From Malus domestica (Eukaryota; Streptophyta; Magnoliopsida; Rosales; Rosaceae), in assembly GCF_042453785.1 (NCBI RefSeq), contig NC_091673.1, forward strand, positions 4,099,501-4,163,500: DNA of 64,000 bases. The letters run 5' to 3'. Numbering within the stretch: position 1 is the first letter of the stretch; every line of letters begins with the position of its first letter. Below, piece after piece: positions 11,503 through 22,784 of the stretch. Below the pieces are notes generated by a model. It was not told the origin of the DNA. It worked only from the letters and a program-made list of their open reading frames with translations, and searched no databases. The position numbers and the translations under genes were made by a program.

Positions 11503-12680
11503 AAACTTTAACGAAAAACTCCCAATATTGTTCACTTTAACGAAAAACTACATTTTTACACTAAAAAGTCAATCTCCCTTTATTTTGTCCTTATCGTTAA
11601 AACTTCAAGGGCGCATTTGTTTGGCCTCTTTAAGTCTCACTGGACTGGACTAAGTTAGGTAGGAGTCTTAGCCCGTGTTTGGCGCAAACAAAGACTGCCT
11701 TTAATGAAACTAAGTCGGACTCGCACCGACTAAAAGCTTCACTAGCTGTTCTTAGCTGGTCCCCCCGAAAACTGGCAGATTGCTAATCCCGTCTCTAGCG
11801 CCCACGTCGTCTGCAAGCATGCATCCCATATCTCCTTCTTCCCGTGAACCCAGTTACCAAATCATGCCTTCCACCCTTTTCTCCAGTCACCAAATCTGAA
11901 ACGGCTTTGCCCATTTTGTCCCGCAAACCCAACCCCCTCTTTGTTTCAGAGATGAATTCATTCGGTTAAGCTTCCAATAAGCTTAATCCACACCCTACAC
12001 AACACTACAATTCGAAGATTAAACCTTATAAATCCCAAATATAGAAAATATCAAAATCTGCAATAAACCTAGAAATCTATTACCTTGGGTTGCTGTGCAC
12101 TTCTCCAGAAATCTGTAAGCAAAAAACGAAAGACCTCCAAAAATCCACAATGCTCTTCTCCAGAAACCTAGAAATCTATTACCTTGATTTGGGATTTTTG
12201 TGAAAAAAAGAGAGCTATCTCTGGTTAGAGGAACAAGAAGAAAGACTTGTTGGTCTTTGATCCAAATTAGGTGCAAAATGCACAGCTTCCTCCGTTGAAG
12301 AAGAAAACAGGGAGAAAAAGGGGAGAAAAAAGAGAGATGAGAGGGAGACGGTGTGCCGAAGAAAACGAGGGAGAATGGTGGAAAAATGGTGGATGTTTCC
12401 TAAAAAAAGGAAGAGAATCCAAAAAGAAAAAAATAAATTAAAAATAAAATAGATAAAATATTAATAGATACATAAAATATTGATAGATATAAATATAATA
12501 TTATAGTTTATTAATTAGTCTGCTTCTTAGTCCGACACTACACCAAACACTTCACTAAGCTAGTTTAGCTTAGTCTAGTCTAAGCCAGTCTAGCTTAATC
12601 CCTTAAGCTAGTCCAGTCCAAGACAATTCGGTACAACAAACACCTCCCAAATTTTCAAACATTTTTCATTAGTTTATCTA
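11503..12680 (+). mobile_element. ~155-bp MITE (AACTTTAACGAAAA family), split in two by a nested element
   Basis: The left part (11503-11608) and the right part (12649-12680) together make one copy of the dispersed family also seen at 15115, 21254, 37369 and 50817. That family has imperfect inverted ends of the type GGGAACTTTAACGAAAA and AGGAAAACTAATGAAAA. The middle is displaced by the 1.04-kb element described separately. Confidence 0.65.
11609..12648. mobile_element. Non-autonomous hAT-like element, nested in a MITE
   Basis: The ends are GGGCGCATTTGTTTGG on the left and, on the other strand, GGGAGGTGTTTGTTGT on the right. Subterminal repeats rich in GACTAAG/CTTAGTC words are arranged inversely at both ends. 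The interior has a direct repeat of CCTAGAAATCTATTACCTTG (about 12067 and 12167) and no transposase frame. The hAT assignment rests on end sequence and subterminal repeats only. The target duplication is unclear because the flanks are A/T-rich. Confidence 0.55.
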
Positions 12681-13465
12681 TAAAATAAAGATACGAGTTG
12701 TGGAGCTACTTTTGCAAATTTGGAGCCTTTCTAGTTAAGAAATATATTATTTTTGTTGCCAAATCTGCAGATCCAGAGTGGTGCAGGTAGAATATTAGCT
12801 GTGACAATCGTAGTGGGTTAAGCCCACGGTTTCTGTTTTTTATATTTTATGCCCGAAGATTTGCTCTACTAGGGATTAGAGAGAAGATTCTTGCTCAAGA
12901 AAAAAATTGACAGCTTTAATTCCATGTGGCTCTCAGGCTTTATTCTCTGTCTGTGTAAATAATGCCCCTGAAAAAACAAAACTATATAAATAATTTCATC
13001 CAGAATTTTCAGACAATTTCAATCCCATAATCCTCTTGAAAGACTTTATCAGCAACTACTAATAAACAAAATCGATCTGCCCACATTCGAAATATTGTAA
13101 GAGATTTATTGAATACTCATTATGTTCTAATATTTCATAATATATATGTCATTCTATTATGTAATTTTTGATAAAATTATATAAATTTTAAATATAAACA
13201 GACACGTATTTATACGAAATATGATAAATTTTATGATAAATTTTCTTAAATTCACCTAGTCCACCTAGGCGCTAGGCGCCATTCCGCCGTCCAACTAGCA
13301 TATAGCGTCTGAATGTGGTGAATAAGTGACATTGGTATATGTCTAGGCAAAAAACAGTACCAGTTTCCCGTCGGTTGAAGCAGGAATGATTCGTCTATGT
13401 TTGCTAGCAGAAGATAACTGAAGAAAACCTCCCGAAAACTTTAACATCATCCTTGCTTTCCGCCT

Positions 13466-13913
13466 TCAAGCAGTTTCCAGTTCCCTGTTCAAGTAATCAA
13501 CAAACATCCTCTTTGCACTGTCTGCATCAGAAGGTGGTGGTCGCCCACTTAAACTAGTATGCCCTGTCAACTTGATGAAAGTTCGTCGCAGCCTACGAAG
13601 TTCTGGAAGGCCAACTGATCTTGAAAGTTCGTCGCAGCACGAGCCAAACACCACAACTCGTACCTGTAACCCTAGATGCTATTCAAAGAATCTACAATTA
13701 TAATACTGTCTTTTGACACTGATCTATCGACTTCAGATCTTAGCACTCCTCTTAAATTCTTCTCCGCAAGCATATTGGCATAGCTATCATTGCGATCAAG
13801 ATGAAAGGAAGTCTCATCAATAACCCTAACGATTTGATTTGATCCCGATTCTCTGAGAGCGCAGCCTTTGACTTCCCGTTGCAGGGTTGTCCACAAATCA
13901 CAACCAATGCCAT
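13466..13913 (-). pseudogene. KTI12/DRL1 pseudogene (Elongator-associated P-loop protein)
   Basis: Read on the minus strand, the remnant starts MALVVICGQPCNGKS with an intact P-loop. It then continues in another frame with ALRESGSNQIVRVIDETSFH and AEKNLRGVLRSEVDRSVS, then DSIIIVDSLNSI. A stop replaces the next Lys codon, followed by GYRYELWCLARAA. The sequence then jumps to SRSVGLPELRRLRRTF and the family C-terminus SDADSAKRMFVDYLNREL. Against the ~300-residue KTI12/DRL1 family, a frameshift after the P-loop, a premature stop and the loss of roughly 160-190 internal residues are visible. The intact family regulates Elongator and tRNA wobble-uridine modification. No splice signals explain the gap, so it is a dead or truncated copy; a functional gene must lie elsewhere. 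Confidence 0.85.
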
Positions 13914-14147
13914 TTGCAGAAGAATATACCTTCGTCTAAGTGGACAAAATAATTCCCAACTTCTTGAAATTCAGAAGCAACTCTCCAATAGCTGCTGGTT
14001 CACATACACATTGTTAACGATAAGCGCGAATCAACCAAAATCACCATCGTTCTGTAATCATATTCCAACAAACAAAGCTATAAACCATATCTGAAAGGGA
14101 TATCATATTCAGATGCGAGGCGATTTTCGTTACAATATTTTGTTAGG

Positions 14148-14516
14148 TACTCAAGCCCAAGAGGAAGAACCCAATCTAAAAGACTAGTCGAATAGGTGGG
14201 AGGGTCCCAAGGACTTAAGAATCCCTGCACTTCCATAAGTGTAGTCGATGTGGGATCAAGACATTATACCATCCTTCAGAAGCCGGCACCTACGACGGCC
14301 CTTACTCTGGTAATTTTCACTCTTAATGGCAGCGCACCATGTGGTCGTCCCGTTAAGGTAGCCATTTCCAGATCGCTCCCTCCGCAGCATCAGAAACCTA
14401 AGCTTTGATACCAATGTTAGGAGCCCAAACCCAAAAGACTAGTAGAATAGTTAGAGCACCCAACGAATTAAGAACCCTACACCCCTACACTCCATAAGTG
14501 TAGTCGATGTGGGATC
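14148..14516. repeat. Pair of diverged direct repeats
   Basis: Two copies of a ~100-bp word lie at about 14148-14255 and 14415-14516. Both contain AAAAGACTAGT and end in CATAAGTGTAGTCGATGTGG. About 160 bp of GC-richer unique sequence separates them. The arrangement looks like part of a degraded transposable element. I cannot name the family. Confidence 0.6.
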
Positions 14517-15114
14517 ATACCATATTTCCGTTGTAGTGAAATTACAATTCAATCGGCACTCTCGGAGCTGGTAACGAACACGAAATCAGAAAATGAGATG
14601 AATTAAAAAACAAAACTATAAATTATCAATTCTCAACCAGTATTCAAACAAAGCCTCCCACTTTCCACTTTCCAGACTGAAAACCTTAATTAACGATTAG
14701 ACCGAACATACAAGCACTCTCTACGGAAATTAATACGAAAACAACAATTAAAAACCCTACAAACTGAAGAATCGACAAAATTAACTCAAATAAAACGAGA
14801 TTAAGAAGCGATTAATTAACAAAGCATTAATGCATAAGCACAAAAATGGAAGAAAGCGAGAAATACGGAGCTTGAAAAGTACATGTTCGACGAGAAGAAG
14901 AAGACGATTTCAGATGGAACTGGAAGGAGTCAAACGACTCAAACAATTCGGTTTGAAATTGGAGACAGAGAGTGAAGTCGCACGGAAACGCCAGAGGAAG
15001 AAGGGATTCGGGAAAAGGCCAAACGACGTCGCTCCGATGTATTTAACATTTCAAACAAAATTACCCTCTTTTTGGGTCAATTCAAACAAATTATTCGGTT
15101 GTGCCATATTTCTA
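14517..15114. other. Spacer between KTI12 pseudogene and NAC gene
   Basis: No recognisable gene. A frame at 14830-15126 is rich in Lys and Arg but lacks any family signature and runs into a MITE, so I regard it as chance. Confidence 0.5.
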
Positions 15115-15270
15115 CGGAAATTTTAACGAAAAGTTCACAGTACTGTTTATTTTAACGAAATATCATATTTTTACATTAAAAGTCAATTCCGATATTATTC
15201 ACTTTATCATTTATTTTGTCATTTTCGTTAAATCTCAAAGTTTTCAAATCATTTCCATTAGTTTTTCTCA
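15115..15270 (+). mobile_element. ~155-bp MITE (AACTTTAACGAAAA family)
   Basis: It contains the family words TTTTAACGAAAAG, TTTTTACA, AGTCAATT, TTATTTTGTC and, at the right end, CATTAGTTTTTC. It lies ~230 bp upstream of the NAC TATA box. Confidence 0.7.
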
Positions 15271-15502
15271 TTTTCACCAACCCAGACCCCACCCCACCCG
15301 GACCGGTGGGAATGTGATTCGGCGGCAGTTTATTTTTTTGAATTTTGATTCGGTACAGCTGCAAGTCTCCGTTTACTCGGACACAATATTTGCGTGGGAC
15401 GTTGGGAGAAGTAATTGTAACAGTTCATTTCATCTCACGAGTCTCGTGGAAAGACGTTATAAAAGCGAAGAAATTCCGTTGTCTTCTCTCAAAATCCTAC
15501 CG

Positions 15503-15510
15503 CTATAAAA
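15503..15510 (+). promoter_or_regulatory. Likely TATA box of the NAC gene
   Basis: CTATAAAA lies ~100 bp upstream of a clear leader-exon donor (exon end 15609, then GTAAGT). The following ~650 bp are intron-like up to acceptors at 16182 or 16217, just before the NAC start. The leader and 5'-UTR intron are inferred. Confidence 0.5.
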
Positions 15511-16313
15511 ACCCTAGACACGCAGTTTCCACCGTCCCCTCCACCACTCACAATCTAATTCCCCCCCTCTCTATCTCTGGTTTTTGGCTCCGACTGGTAC
15601 GAAATCCCGGTAAGTTTTTCATCCCCTTTTGGCTTCACAAATTTTTTAAATTTAATTCTCGCACTCTCTTTCCTTGTCAATCTAGGAGCTTTGATTATGT
15701 CATGGGATAACATTTCACAGTACGATATTATATTTTAAATTACTTTAGTGTACGGATAGGAAATTTCAATTTGAGTCATCTAGCATAAATATTTGGTTTA
15801 ATTGCTTGTTTTGGTCTGGCTCGACTTCATGTTTTTGAATTTGATGTGAGAAAACTGACAGACGGTGTGGAAACTCAATCCAAGGAGGGATTTTGTGTCT
15901 CAATGGAAAGTCATCCCACGCAAGAGAGTGTGACCGGTGTATTTTGATCTCATCCGACTCCACACTGGTTCAATTTTAGTTCTTCTAAAGAAGATTTTCT
16001 ATCCTGTATAGGACACCAAATTGTTTTACTTAGCTAACTTTTCTGAGCTTGAGACCAGAATAGGATACAAATTGTTTTACGTCTAATTCAAACCAAAATC
16101 CATAAATAGGGTATTTAAATCCAGAAAAAAATGGGATACTCGCGCTAGAATTTATTACGTATTCCTATTTTGATTACCTTAGCTTCTCTATATATACATG
16201 CATATGTGTATGTATAGGTTAACAAAAACGAAGGTTTATCCCACAACTCAGAGAGCTCAAAACTCAAACCGTGACAGAAAATATCAACTGCGTCATTGTC
16301 CTTGTCTCCCTCC

Positions 16314-17229
16314 ATGGCATCCTCAGCTTCCTCGCAGTCATCTTCAGCGTCCTCGCAGTCCGCTGACAAGTACGAGGGGTTTGATCTGTTGAAGTGTTCG
16401 ACCGTCCAAGAGGGGAAGAAAGAAGCGGAGGTCAAGTTACCGTTAGGGTATCGATTTAATCCCACCGAAGATGAGATCGTTGTGTACTTTCTGTTTAACA
16501 AGATTATGGACCGCGCAATGCCTACCTACGATCTTATAAAAGAGGTTGATGTGTACGGGTATGATCCCAATCAGCTGCCGAATGGTGAGTTTCCGATTTG
16601 ATTGTTATTTTGTACTACTATTGAGTTCAGTCCTGTTTTAGGTTCAAATCTGATTGCTTATCGTTCTGTGACTCGCAGGTGACTTCAAACACAATGCTGG
16701 TTGCAATGCGGCCTATTACTTTGCCAATAGAGAACCGTTTGATGCTAGTGAGGGGAAGATAATTAAGACGGCTGCAAACGGTGGTTACTGGAAGGTGATC
16801 GATGACGAATATGAGGTTTTGTTCAAGGATAGTGAAGTAATCGTAGGGTTTGAAGCCGTCATGAACTTCTACGAGGGGAAGGAGCCAAACGGGACCAAAA
16901 CTCCCTTTGTCATGAACGAATACAGGCTCAATCCGCATGTGGTACCTGCTCATGTGCTGAATGACAGCATTAGGAATAAGGTACGGACTGTAAACTACGT
17001 ACAAAAGTTCTTCTAGTATGCTTTTGTTTTAGGTTGTGAATTTTGTCCAAAATTGTTTGGTGGGTGACATTTTTTGTTCTCTTTGTTTCAGATTGAGAGG
17101 TACGTGGTATGCCGAATTATAAACGAGGAGGTTTCGAATCAGCCCGTTATCGACTATAAAAAGGAATCTCTGGAGCTTCTTTTGAAATATGCGTCTGCCG
17201 GCACTGTTAAAGACGGAGAACCAAAATGA
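16314..17229 (+). CDS. NAC-domain protein, short and divergent
   Basis: NAC proteins are plant-specific transcription factors. Exons: 16314-16584, 16679-16980 and 17092-17229, 711 nt, 236 residues. ATG at 16314 was chosen as the first in-frame ATG; an upstream TTG is not a plausible start. After a Ser-rich N-terminus, subdomain A reads LPLGYRFNPTEDEIVVYFL (about residues 44-62), B reads IKEVDVYGYDPNQLP, C contains YYFANRE and GGYWK, D contains VGFEAVMNFYEGKEPNGTKT and NEYRL, and E is YVVCRIINEEV. The protein stops about 35 residues after subdomain E, so the long activation region of typical NACs is missing. The usual WKATG after GYWK is replaced by VIDDE. It may be a lineage-specific small NAC acting as a dimer partner or inhibitor; that role is a guess. 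Confidence 0.85.
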
Positions 17230-18036
17230 TATGGCAGAAACAGCCTAGTCCTTCATTGAAATAGCAAATGCAGCTCCTTTGTTTTGATGTTTTTTCTTCT
17301 AGTGTTATATAGATATAGCAGAACAGTATGTATACATTATTTTTGGTCTAATATTTGACTTGACGCAAGAGAAAAGTTTCATCGAGAAGTTTTTTAGTGT
17401 CACAACTCATATGTTATTACAAATCAACCGGTCAAGAGAGTTCAGAATTCTAGTTAAAATGAATTCGTATAATTGCAAGAATAGACAACCAACAGGTTTT
17501 GTGACCGATCTGCACTCATCATCATGTTATAACACATCGAAAGAGTTTACAATTCTGATTTATAAGTATTCAAGCAAAACAACATCGAGAGTTCAATGTA
17601 GCATAATGAATCCGTATATAATTGAAAGTCTTCAAAATTAACAAAATATTGTGACCAAATCAACAAACTACGCACGATCTAAAATACTCGGCGAGAACGT
17701 TCTCATTTAGATTATGACCTGTAAACCCTAAACCCTAAACCCTCTTCCATTTCTCGCTCCAGCATCTGATGCATCGAGATTTCATCTTGGATATCTAACC
17801 TCAAGCCCTATCAAGCAAGGGATTCTTCGTCGGATTCGTTCAAGCCCACTGAAATGCAAATAGGCAAATTCCTGGATCACCCGGTTAGAATGTGGAGAAG
17901 AACAAAAGCTGACTCCCTGCCATTATCAATGAAAAAAGGTTGCGTAAATAACAAGACCCAGTAATAGCACACAATTTACCATATAAGTACAGTATCAACC
18001 TGCAAAGTATGTATTTGCAGCATAAGACTCAACTTT
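17230..18036. other. Spacer between NAC and CobW-like gene
   Basis: It holds the NAC 3' UTR, a short telomere-type repeat (17723-17743), and sequence where the last exon of the CobW-like gene should be but is not. I found no frame resembling the family's C-terminal block (AVRxIYEIVPxRKW). Confidence 0.5.
17723..17743 (+). repeat. Three telomere-type AAACCCT units
   Basis: Three perfect AAACCCT units are followed by CTTCC. Such telo-boxes occur in plant 5' UTRs of translation genes and at repaired breaks. Here they lie where the downstream neighbour has lost its 3' end. Confidence 0.9.
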
Positions 18037-19025
18037 TCAAGATAAGCAGTCGCATAATTTGACATCGAACAGTACCTGCAAAGTGTGTAATTGATTTGAA
18101 TTATAAACGCTCAGAACCCCTTTGCAGCGGTATACATCCATGTCATGTTTCTTCTCCCAAAGAATCTCCTCAATCCACAAACGAACCTTTTGAACAAGAC
18201 CATCAGATATAATGACTGATACATATGATTACTATTCATTTTCGGGAAACTGCAGCAACGAGAAATAAGCATCCACTATCTTTGAGACCACAGTTTTAGC
18301 CGCAGAAATTGTAAATAATTCCTTACTGTTGCTTTTATATAACAGTTTATAAAAAAACAATTGATGTTAGTTGCCAGAACTTCATTGTCCAATCAATTTT
18401 CACAGATGAATAAAATAATCAAACTAACAACAATGTAATGATGAATGCTAACCTTTCTGAAAAGTTGGTAACACAGCACCAAATAGTTAACAGTATTTGA
18501 TTTCAAACAACTCATATCATAACTATTTCACAAGAACACCTTTTCAAGATCAACCTGCCGTGGCTCGGAAATGCATAAAGTTCGGACACCACTATCATGA
18601 AGATCACTTGTAGACAGAGCGCGACTTTCTTCCAATAATGATGCTAACTGGGTAGCATGCTGAGAAAGAAAAAGTTTTAAATTATTTTTTTGAGTAAAAT
18701 TTGAATATTATTAGAAGACCGGTATGAACTACAAATATAAGCAAACAAAAAAATGGAGATGCGCATGACTCACCGTGGCATCATAGGCCCGACAGTCCAA
18801 TATATTGGACAGGTCAACTTGACCACGGACAGAACGGATGATACTAGCAAGTGAGTTAATACTATGTATTTCCTTCTCCAGTTCCTCCAGAAAATCCGCA
18901 GAACCCTCTGGAGAAACCAAATCAACCTTGTTAATAATAATAACATCCTACAACAAAAGGCCAAACTCATAAGATATGAAGAGCAAGCACAATACAATCC
19001 AGCATAATAATACAAAGTTGAAACC

Positions 19026-19075
<50 letters not shown>

Positions 19076-20308
19076 ACTAGAATAGAACAGATCATATGAG
19101 TAAAACTACCAGTAACGACAAACCAAGTCTGATAAAGCTATCCTATTATACAATCGTCTTCATTTTGCATCCAAAATAAGTCATAAGGAGACCATACTGC
19201 AAATGCAATCTGAAGATATGCTTCAGCAAATGAAGATGAGATTCGATGCTCACTGAGCTGATAACGGAGGTTCTTGGCATCCACGACCTGTTACAGAAAT
19301 TGATGAATAAACCTTTGCTACTAACATAATAAATATAAAATCACATAGCTTTCTGGAAAAAGAACTTAACAAGCTCAGCTAGTATTTAAAACACAGAAAA
19401 CAGTGGAACCGACAGAACCTAACTAACATACCATGTGCATCTACACTTAGTACAGCTAAGTAAGCATTTAGCAAGACAAGTTCTAAACTTCAAATGGTGC
19501 TCCAATACATAATATTATAACTCAAAATCCCATAACCAAATTGCTAGAACTTTAATACAACACTGGCATGTAACGCATCCAATATTAAAACTAACACAAA
19601 ACTCAGCAACAAACTAGATAAACGAATCAGAACTCACAGTGATACTTGAATCAAGCTTGACAGATGATTCTAGATTTTCATCCAACTCACAGTCTTCGCA
19701 ACCAGTAGTCTCCAGCAACATACGATCAAGTCTACAACCAAAGAAAACCAAAAACCCACGTCTCAAATTTCATCATAATCACAATAAAAAATAATAAATT
19801 TCAATGAAACATACAAATTTCAATATAGTTTTAAAAAAACTTTCTTTTGGGAACAAGTTGCTCCAATGCCTGCACCAAACTGTGCTTAACAGTGCAACAA
19901 ATACCTTTTGCTAACTCCACCCACTCTTCGACAAGCGCACCGCCATCTCCTTGGTTAATCATCGCTCTCTCCACGCCAATTTCCTCACCGAAATCGTTTA
20001 GTATCACAGCAATTTTCTTCCCGTGTTGGGATTTCAATATATGATTAACCAGCTGATTAACCCAATTCAAAAACCAACAAAAACACACTCAAAGCTCTAC
20101 TCTTTTCCCGAAAAATGGAAAAATATAGCAAAAAAAGAAATGAGCTTACGGTGGATTTTCCGGCGCCGAGGTAGCCGGTGATGACGGTGACACAGACCAA
20201 CACGTCGTCGTCTTTGTGACTAGATGAATTGGGTTGCTGCTGAGAGTAGGGTCCCAGGGGTTGGTCGATTTCAATGGCGAGAGGTGGAGCTTCTTCATCG
20301 TCTTCCAT
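18037..20308 (-). CDS. CobW/ZNG1-like G3E GTPase, truncated and missing motifs, probably decaying
   Basis: G3E/COG0523 proteins are GTP-dependent metal chaperones; ZNG1 delivers zinc to methionine aminopeptidase. Minus-strand exons: 20150-20308, 19841-20052, 19638-19731, 19198-19287, 18774-18947, 18540-18659 and 18076-18186. All join in frame. Walker A is GYLGAGKST (residues 45-53), followed by VAVILNDFGEEIGVERAM-like sequence and the G4 motif NKVD. The block DLHDSGVRTLCISEP and the CobW C-terminal part WIEEILWEKKHDMDVYRCKG are also present. Three features are abnormal. The metal-binding GCxCC motif reads KGICC, lacking the first Cys by loss of one codon. The stretch LANPAPLASVLW after LLETTG is replaced by a few unrelated residues. 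The final exon is absent, so reading on past 18076 adds 12 residues to a TGA at 18037. The frame is otherwise open, so recent loss of constraint is likely. The Arabidopsis counterpart is At1g26520 (from memory). Confidence 0.75.
19028..19074. repeat. GA dinucleotide microsatellite (~23 units)
   Basis: A perfect run of GA repeats inside an intron of the CobW-like gene. Confidence 0.97.
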
Positions 20309-21253
20309 TTCCTTTCCAATCCCGGGAAATTCACAGGTTTAGGATCCACCTTAGTTTGAACTTGAATTATGCTGACCCACTGGGCCCATCGGGGTCATGA
20401 TCTTAGTTTGGGCCTTCATGAGTAGACGTTCTCCATTTCTATCTTCTATGGGTTTTCTTGTTGGGCTTCAGCCCACCTCAAATTTAAAAAATTGTACAAT
20501 AAAAAGTTACTAACACTACGGTCTTATGGTATTCTTATATAAGTGTGAGATCAAATTCGACTTACCCTGATAAGTTCAATAATACATGGTGTATAGTGTA
20601 GTTTAGCCTAAATATTCTCCGATATCATTTTTTTTAAACATTAGCCCACGTATCAAATATTAATTTGAACAAATACTACACTTGACCTCAGCGAAAAAGC
20701 CGAGAAAGGTATTATATGCCAATATTTTTTAATTTTTTTAGAAATAAGCATACATTTCTACAGTATCACCATATGCTGAATGTAATTATAAGATTTAAAG
20801 ATTTTTTTTTTTTTTTTTGAGAAATTCTTCTTCAAGTTGATTTCATTGAACCAGTCTCTCTAGGTGTATGGGCTAATTGGTTTAATAAGTAAAACCAAAT
20901 AAACTCACACACAAAGCAATATCATACTTTAAACTAATCTAAATTGGGATGAGATACTTGAAACCGAGTGAGAGTCCATGTATGCAAAAATCATGTAGCA
21001 TTAGATTTACATTATGGTCCCTGTTTGGTTCAGATAATTACTTGATGGGCGGAGTTACTCCGCCGGTCTATGAGGATGAGGAGGACAATGCTTGTTCGGA
21101 AAACAAGTAGAGAGAGCGGAGATGGTGAGGCCTTTGCATTGGTTCAACAGTTGGGGTGGCGAACAAGAACATTATAATCTATAGATTTGCATAAACTTAA
21201 AGCCAAACTAAACTACTATTTTTTTGTCACGAAATCATATTGCCTTAAATTAA

Positions 21254-21406
21254 AGGAAAATTAATGAAAATGACTTGAAAACTTTCAGTTTTAACGTAAG
21301 AACAAAATAAAGGGTAAAGTGAATAGTACCATGATTGACTTTTTAGTGTAAAAATATGATTTTTCGTTAAAGTAAATAGTACCGGGAGCTTTTCGTTAAA
21401 GTTCCC
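21254..21406 (-). mobile_element. ~155-bp MITE (AACTTTAACGAAAA family), unit 1 copy
   Basis: Reverse orientation. It starts GGAAAATTAATGAAAATG and ends TTTTCGTTAAAGTTCCC. The unit 2 counterpart lies at 37369-37522, so it inserted before the segmental duplication. Confidence 0.75.
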
Positions 21407-21479
21407 AAATTAATTTACTTGCTCATATGGTTAAAACAAATTGCATTGTTTTGAATTCATCATTCTGAATTAACTTTAG

Positions 21480-21677
21480 ACTCATTTTGAAGTGCTTTTA
21501 AAATTACTGAAAATACTTTTAGAGAAAATATTTTCGGGTTCCAAAAACGTTTGAAGTGCTTCTTATAATTAGTGCTTTAAGTACTTTTCCAGAATTTATT
21601 TGTATTTTTACTAATGATTGATTTCAAAAATATTTTCACTAAAAACGTCATTTTAAAAAGTACTTTCAAATGAGCTT
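21480..21677. mobile_element. Palindromic MITE (AGTGCTTTTAAAAT family), unit 1 copy
   Basis: The left arm TTTTGAAGTGCTTTTAAAAT and the right arm ATTTTAAAAAGTACTTTCAA are inverted copies. The ~200-bp element has no coding capacity. Counterpart in unit 2 at 37622-37819; a third family member is at 60262. Confidence 0.65.
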
Positions 21678-22091
21678 TTTAATTCCTAATTAAGGAACAC
21701 ACTTGACCAAACAATTTCCTAATTAAGGAACAAATTACATGATAGTTTCTAATCAAATTATTCAATACTTGTTTAATTGTAAACAAACAACTATCTTCCT
21801 TAGATTATAGTCCATATTTTATGGAAGAGTATTGTTTTTATTTTTTATTTATATACACAAACGATACTGAAGGAGCAGGAATTCGAACTCGAAACTTAAA
21901 GCATCTTCCAAATGTTTACATATATTTCTCACCTATTTTATATCCAAATGATGTGAGATACAGTTTGTCATTGGTTGGCGACGATTAAACCCACTTTAGA
22001 CCGAAATACCAAAGGTATCCAATATGCGGAGTTAAATATGCATGTCATAGCTGACTAATGAAGATTAATCAAAAGCAGCCACAATACTACA

Positions 22092-22500
22092 ACAATAAAA
22101 AACAATCAAGCGTTATCTCATTAAGTAGGGTCGGCTGTATAAATTTTAGAATTTTATTGTACTCGGTTTTATGCTAAGTCTTTCGTTACTTTAAATACTC
22201 AATATCTTTTCTTGTAGTCTCTTTCAAAGTCTTCTTAGGTTTTTCTTTATCCCTTTTGCCTCCGTTTCATAGTCGCATATTCTAACTAAAACATCTTCTC
22301 TCATCTTATTTTCAACTACGGCCACTTCTACTTTACCTCAGATATCTTCATTCTTAATTCTATCATTTCTTGTGTGTCCATATATCTAACGAAGCATTAT
22401 CATTTCTGCTGCTATACTCATTTTTTGCACGCGTTACTTTTTATCAACTAACATTTTGTGCCATAAAGCAACGATGATCTTATTGTCATCCTATAAAAAC
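22092..22500 (-). mobile_element. 3' fragment of an RTE-type LINE, unit 1 copy
   Basis: On the plus strand it reads from CGTTATCTCATTAAGTAGGG through words such as TTTATTGTACTCGG to GTCATCCTATAAAA. This is the reversed 3' coding tail of a common plant non-LTR (RTE-like) retrotransposon, recognised from memory. It is 5'-truncated, diverged and has no open reading frame of note. Unit 2 carries the same fragment at 38474-38895. Confidence 0.55.
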
Positions 22501-22784
22501 AGACACAATATTAAACATTATAAATCAATGTCATCATATGTAGATGTGGCCGTATTCGGTTAGGTAAATGCCATAAAAGGGTAGAACAAGTTTCCAACAT
22601 TTCCATGGGCACACATGCTTTAACCGTAAAGAAATTGCATCTTGCTGTGAATAAAACAGGTTAGTCAGTTTATCGTATGTCACGCAAACAATATGCCAAT
22701 TTTGTTTGCTTGTTCAGTTAAAAACTTAAAAAAAAAGGACCTACCATCAGTACACCCTTCATATTTTGGTATGTAGTGACATAA

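Larger units (their letters stand above)
10057..13465. other. Transposon-rich spacer without genes
   Basis: This 3.4-kb stretch holds the SINE-like element (10747-10935) and a MITE split by a larger DNA transposon (11503-12680). The rest (for example 10940-11480 and 12690-13460) is AT-rich, with short degraded repeat words and no protein-like frame. Confidence 0.65.

Noticed and set aside
14830-15126. 98-codon Lys/Arg-rich frame between KTI12 relic and NAC
   Set aside because: No family signature, runs into a MITE, no promoter or splice context; composition looks like translated A/G-rich DNA.
16296-16313. Upstream TTG start for the NAC protein
   Set aside because: Plant genes start at ATG; ATG at 16314 begins the Ser-rich N-terminus directly.
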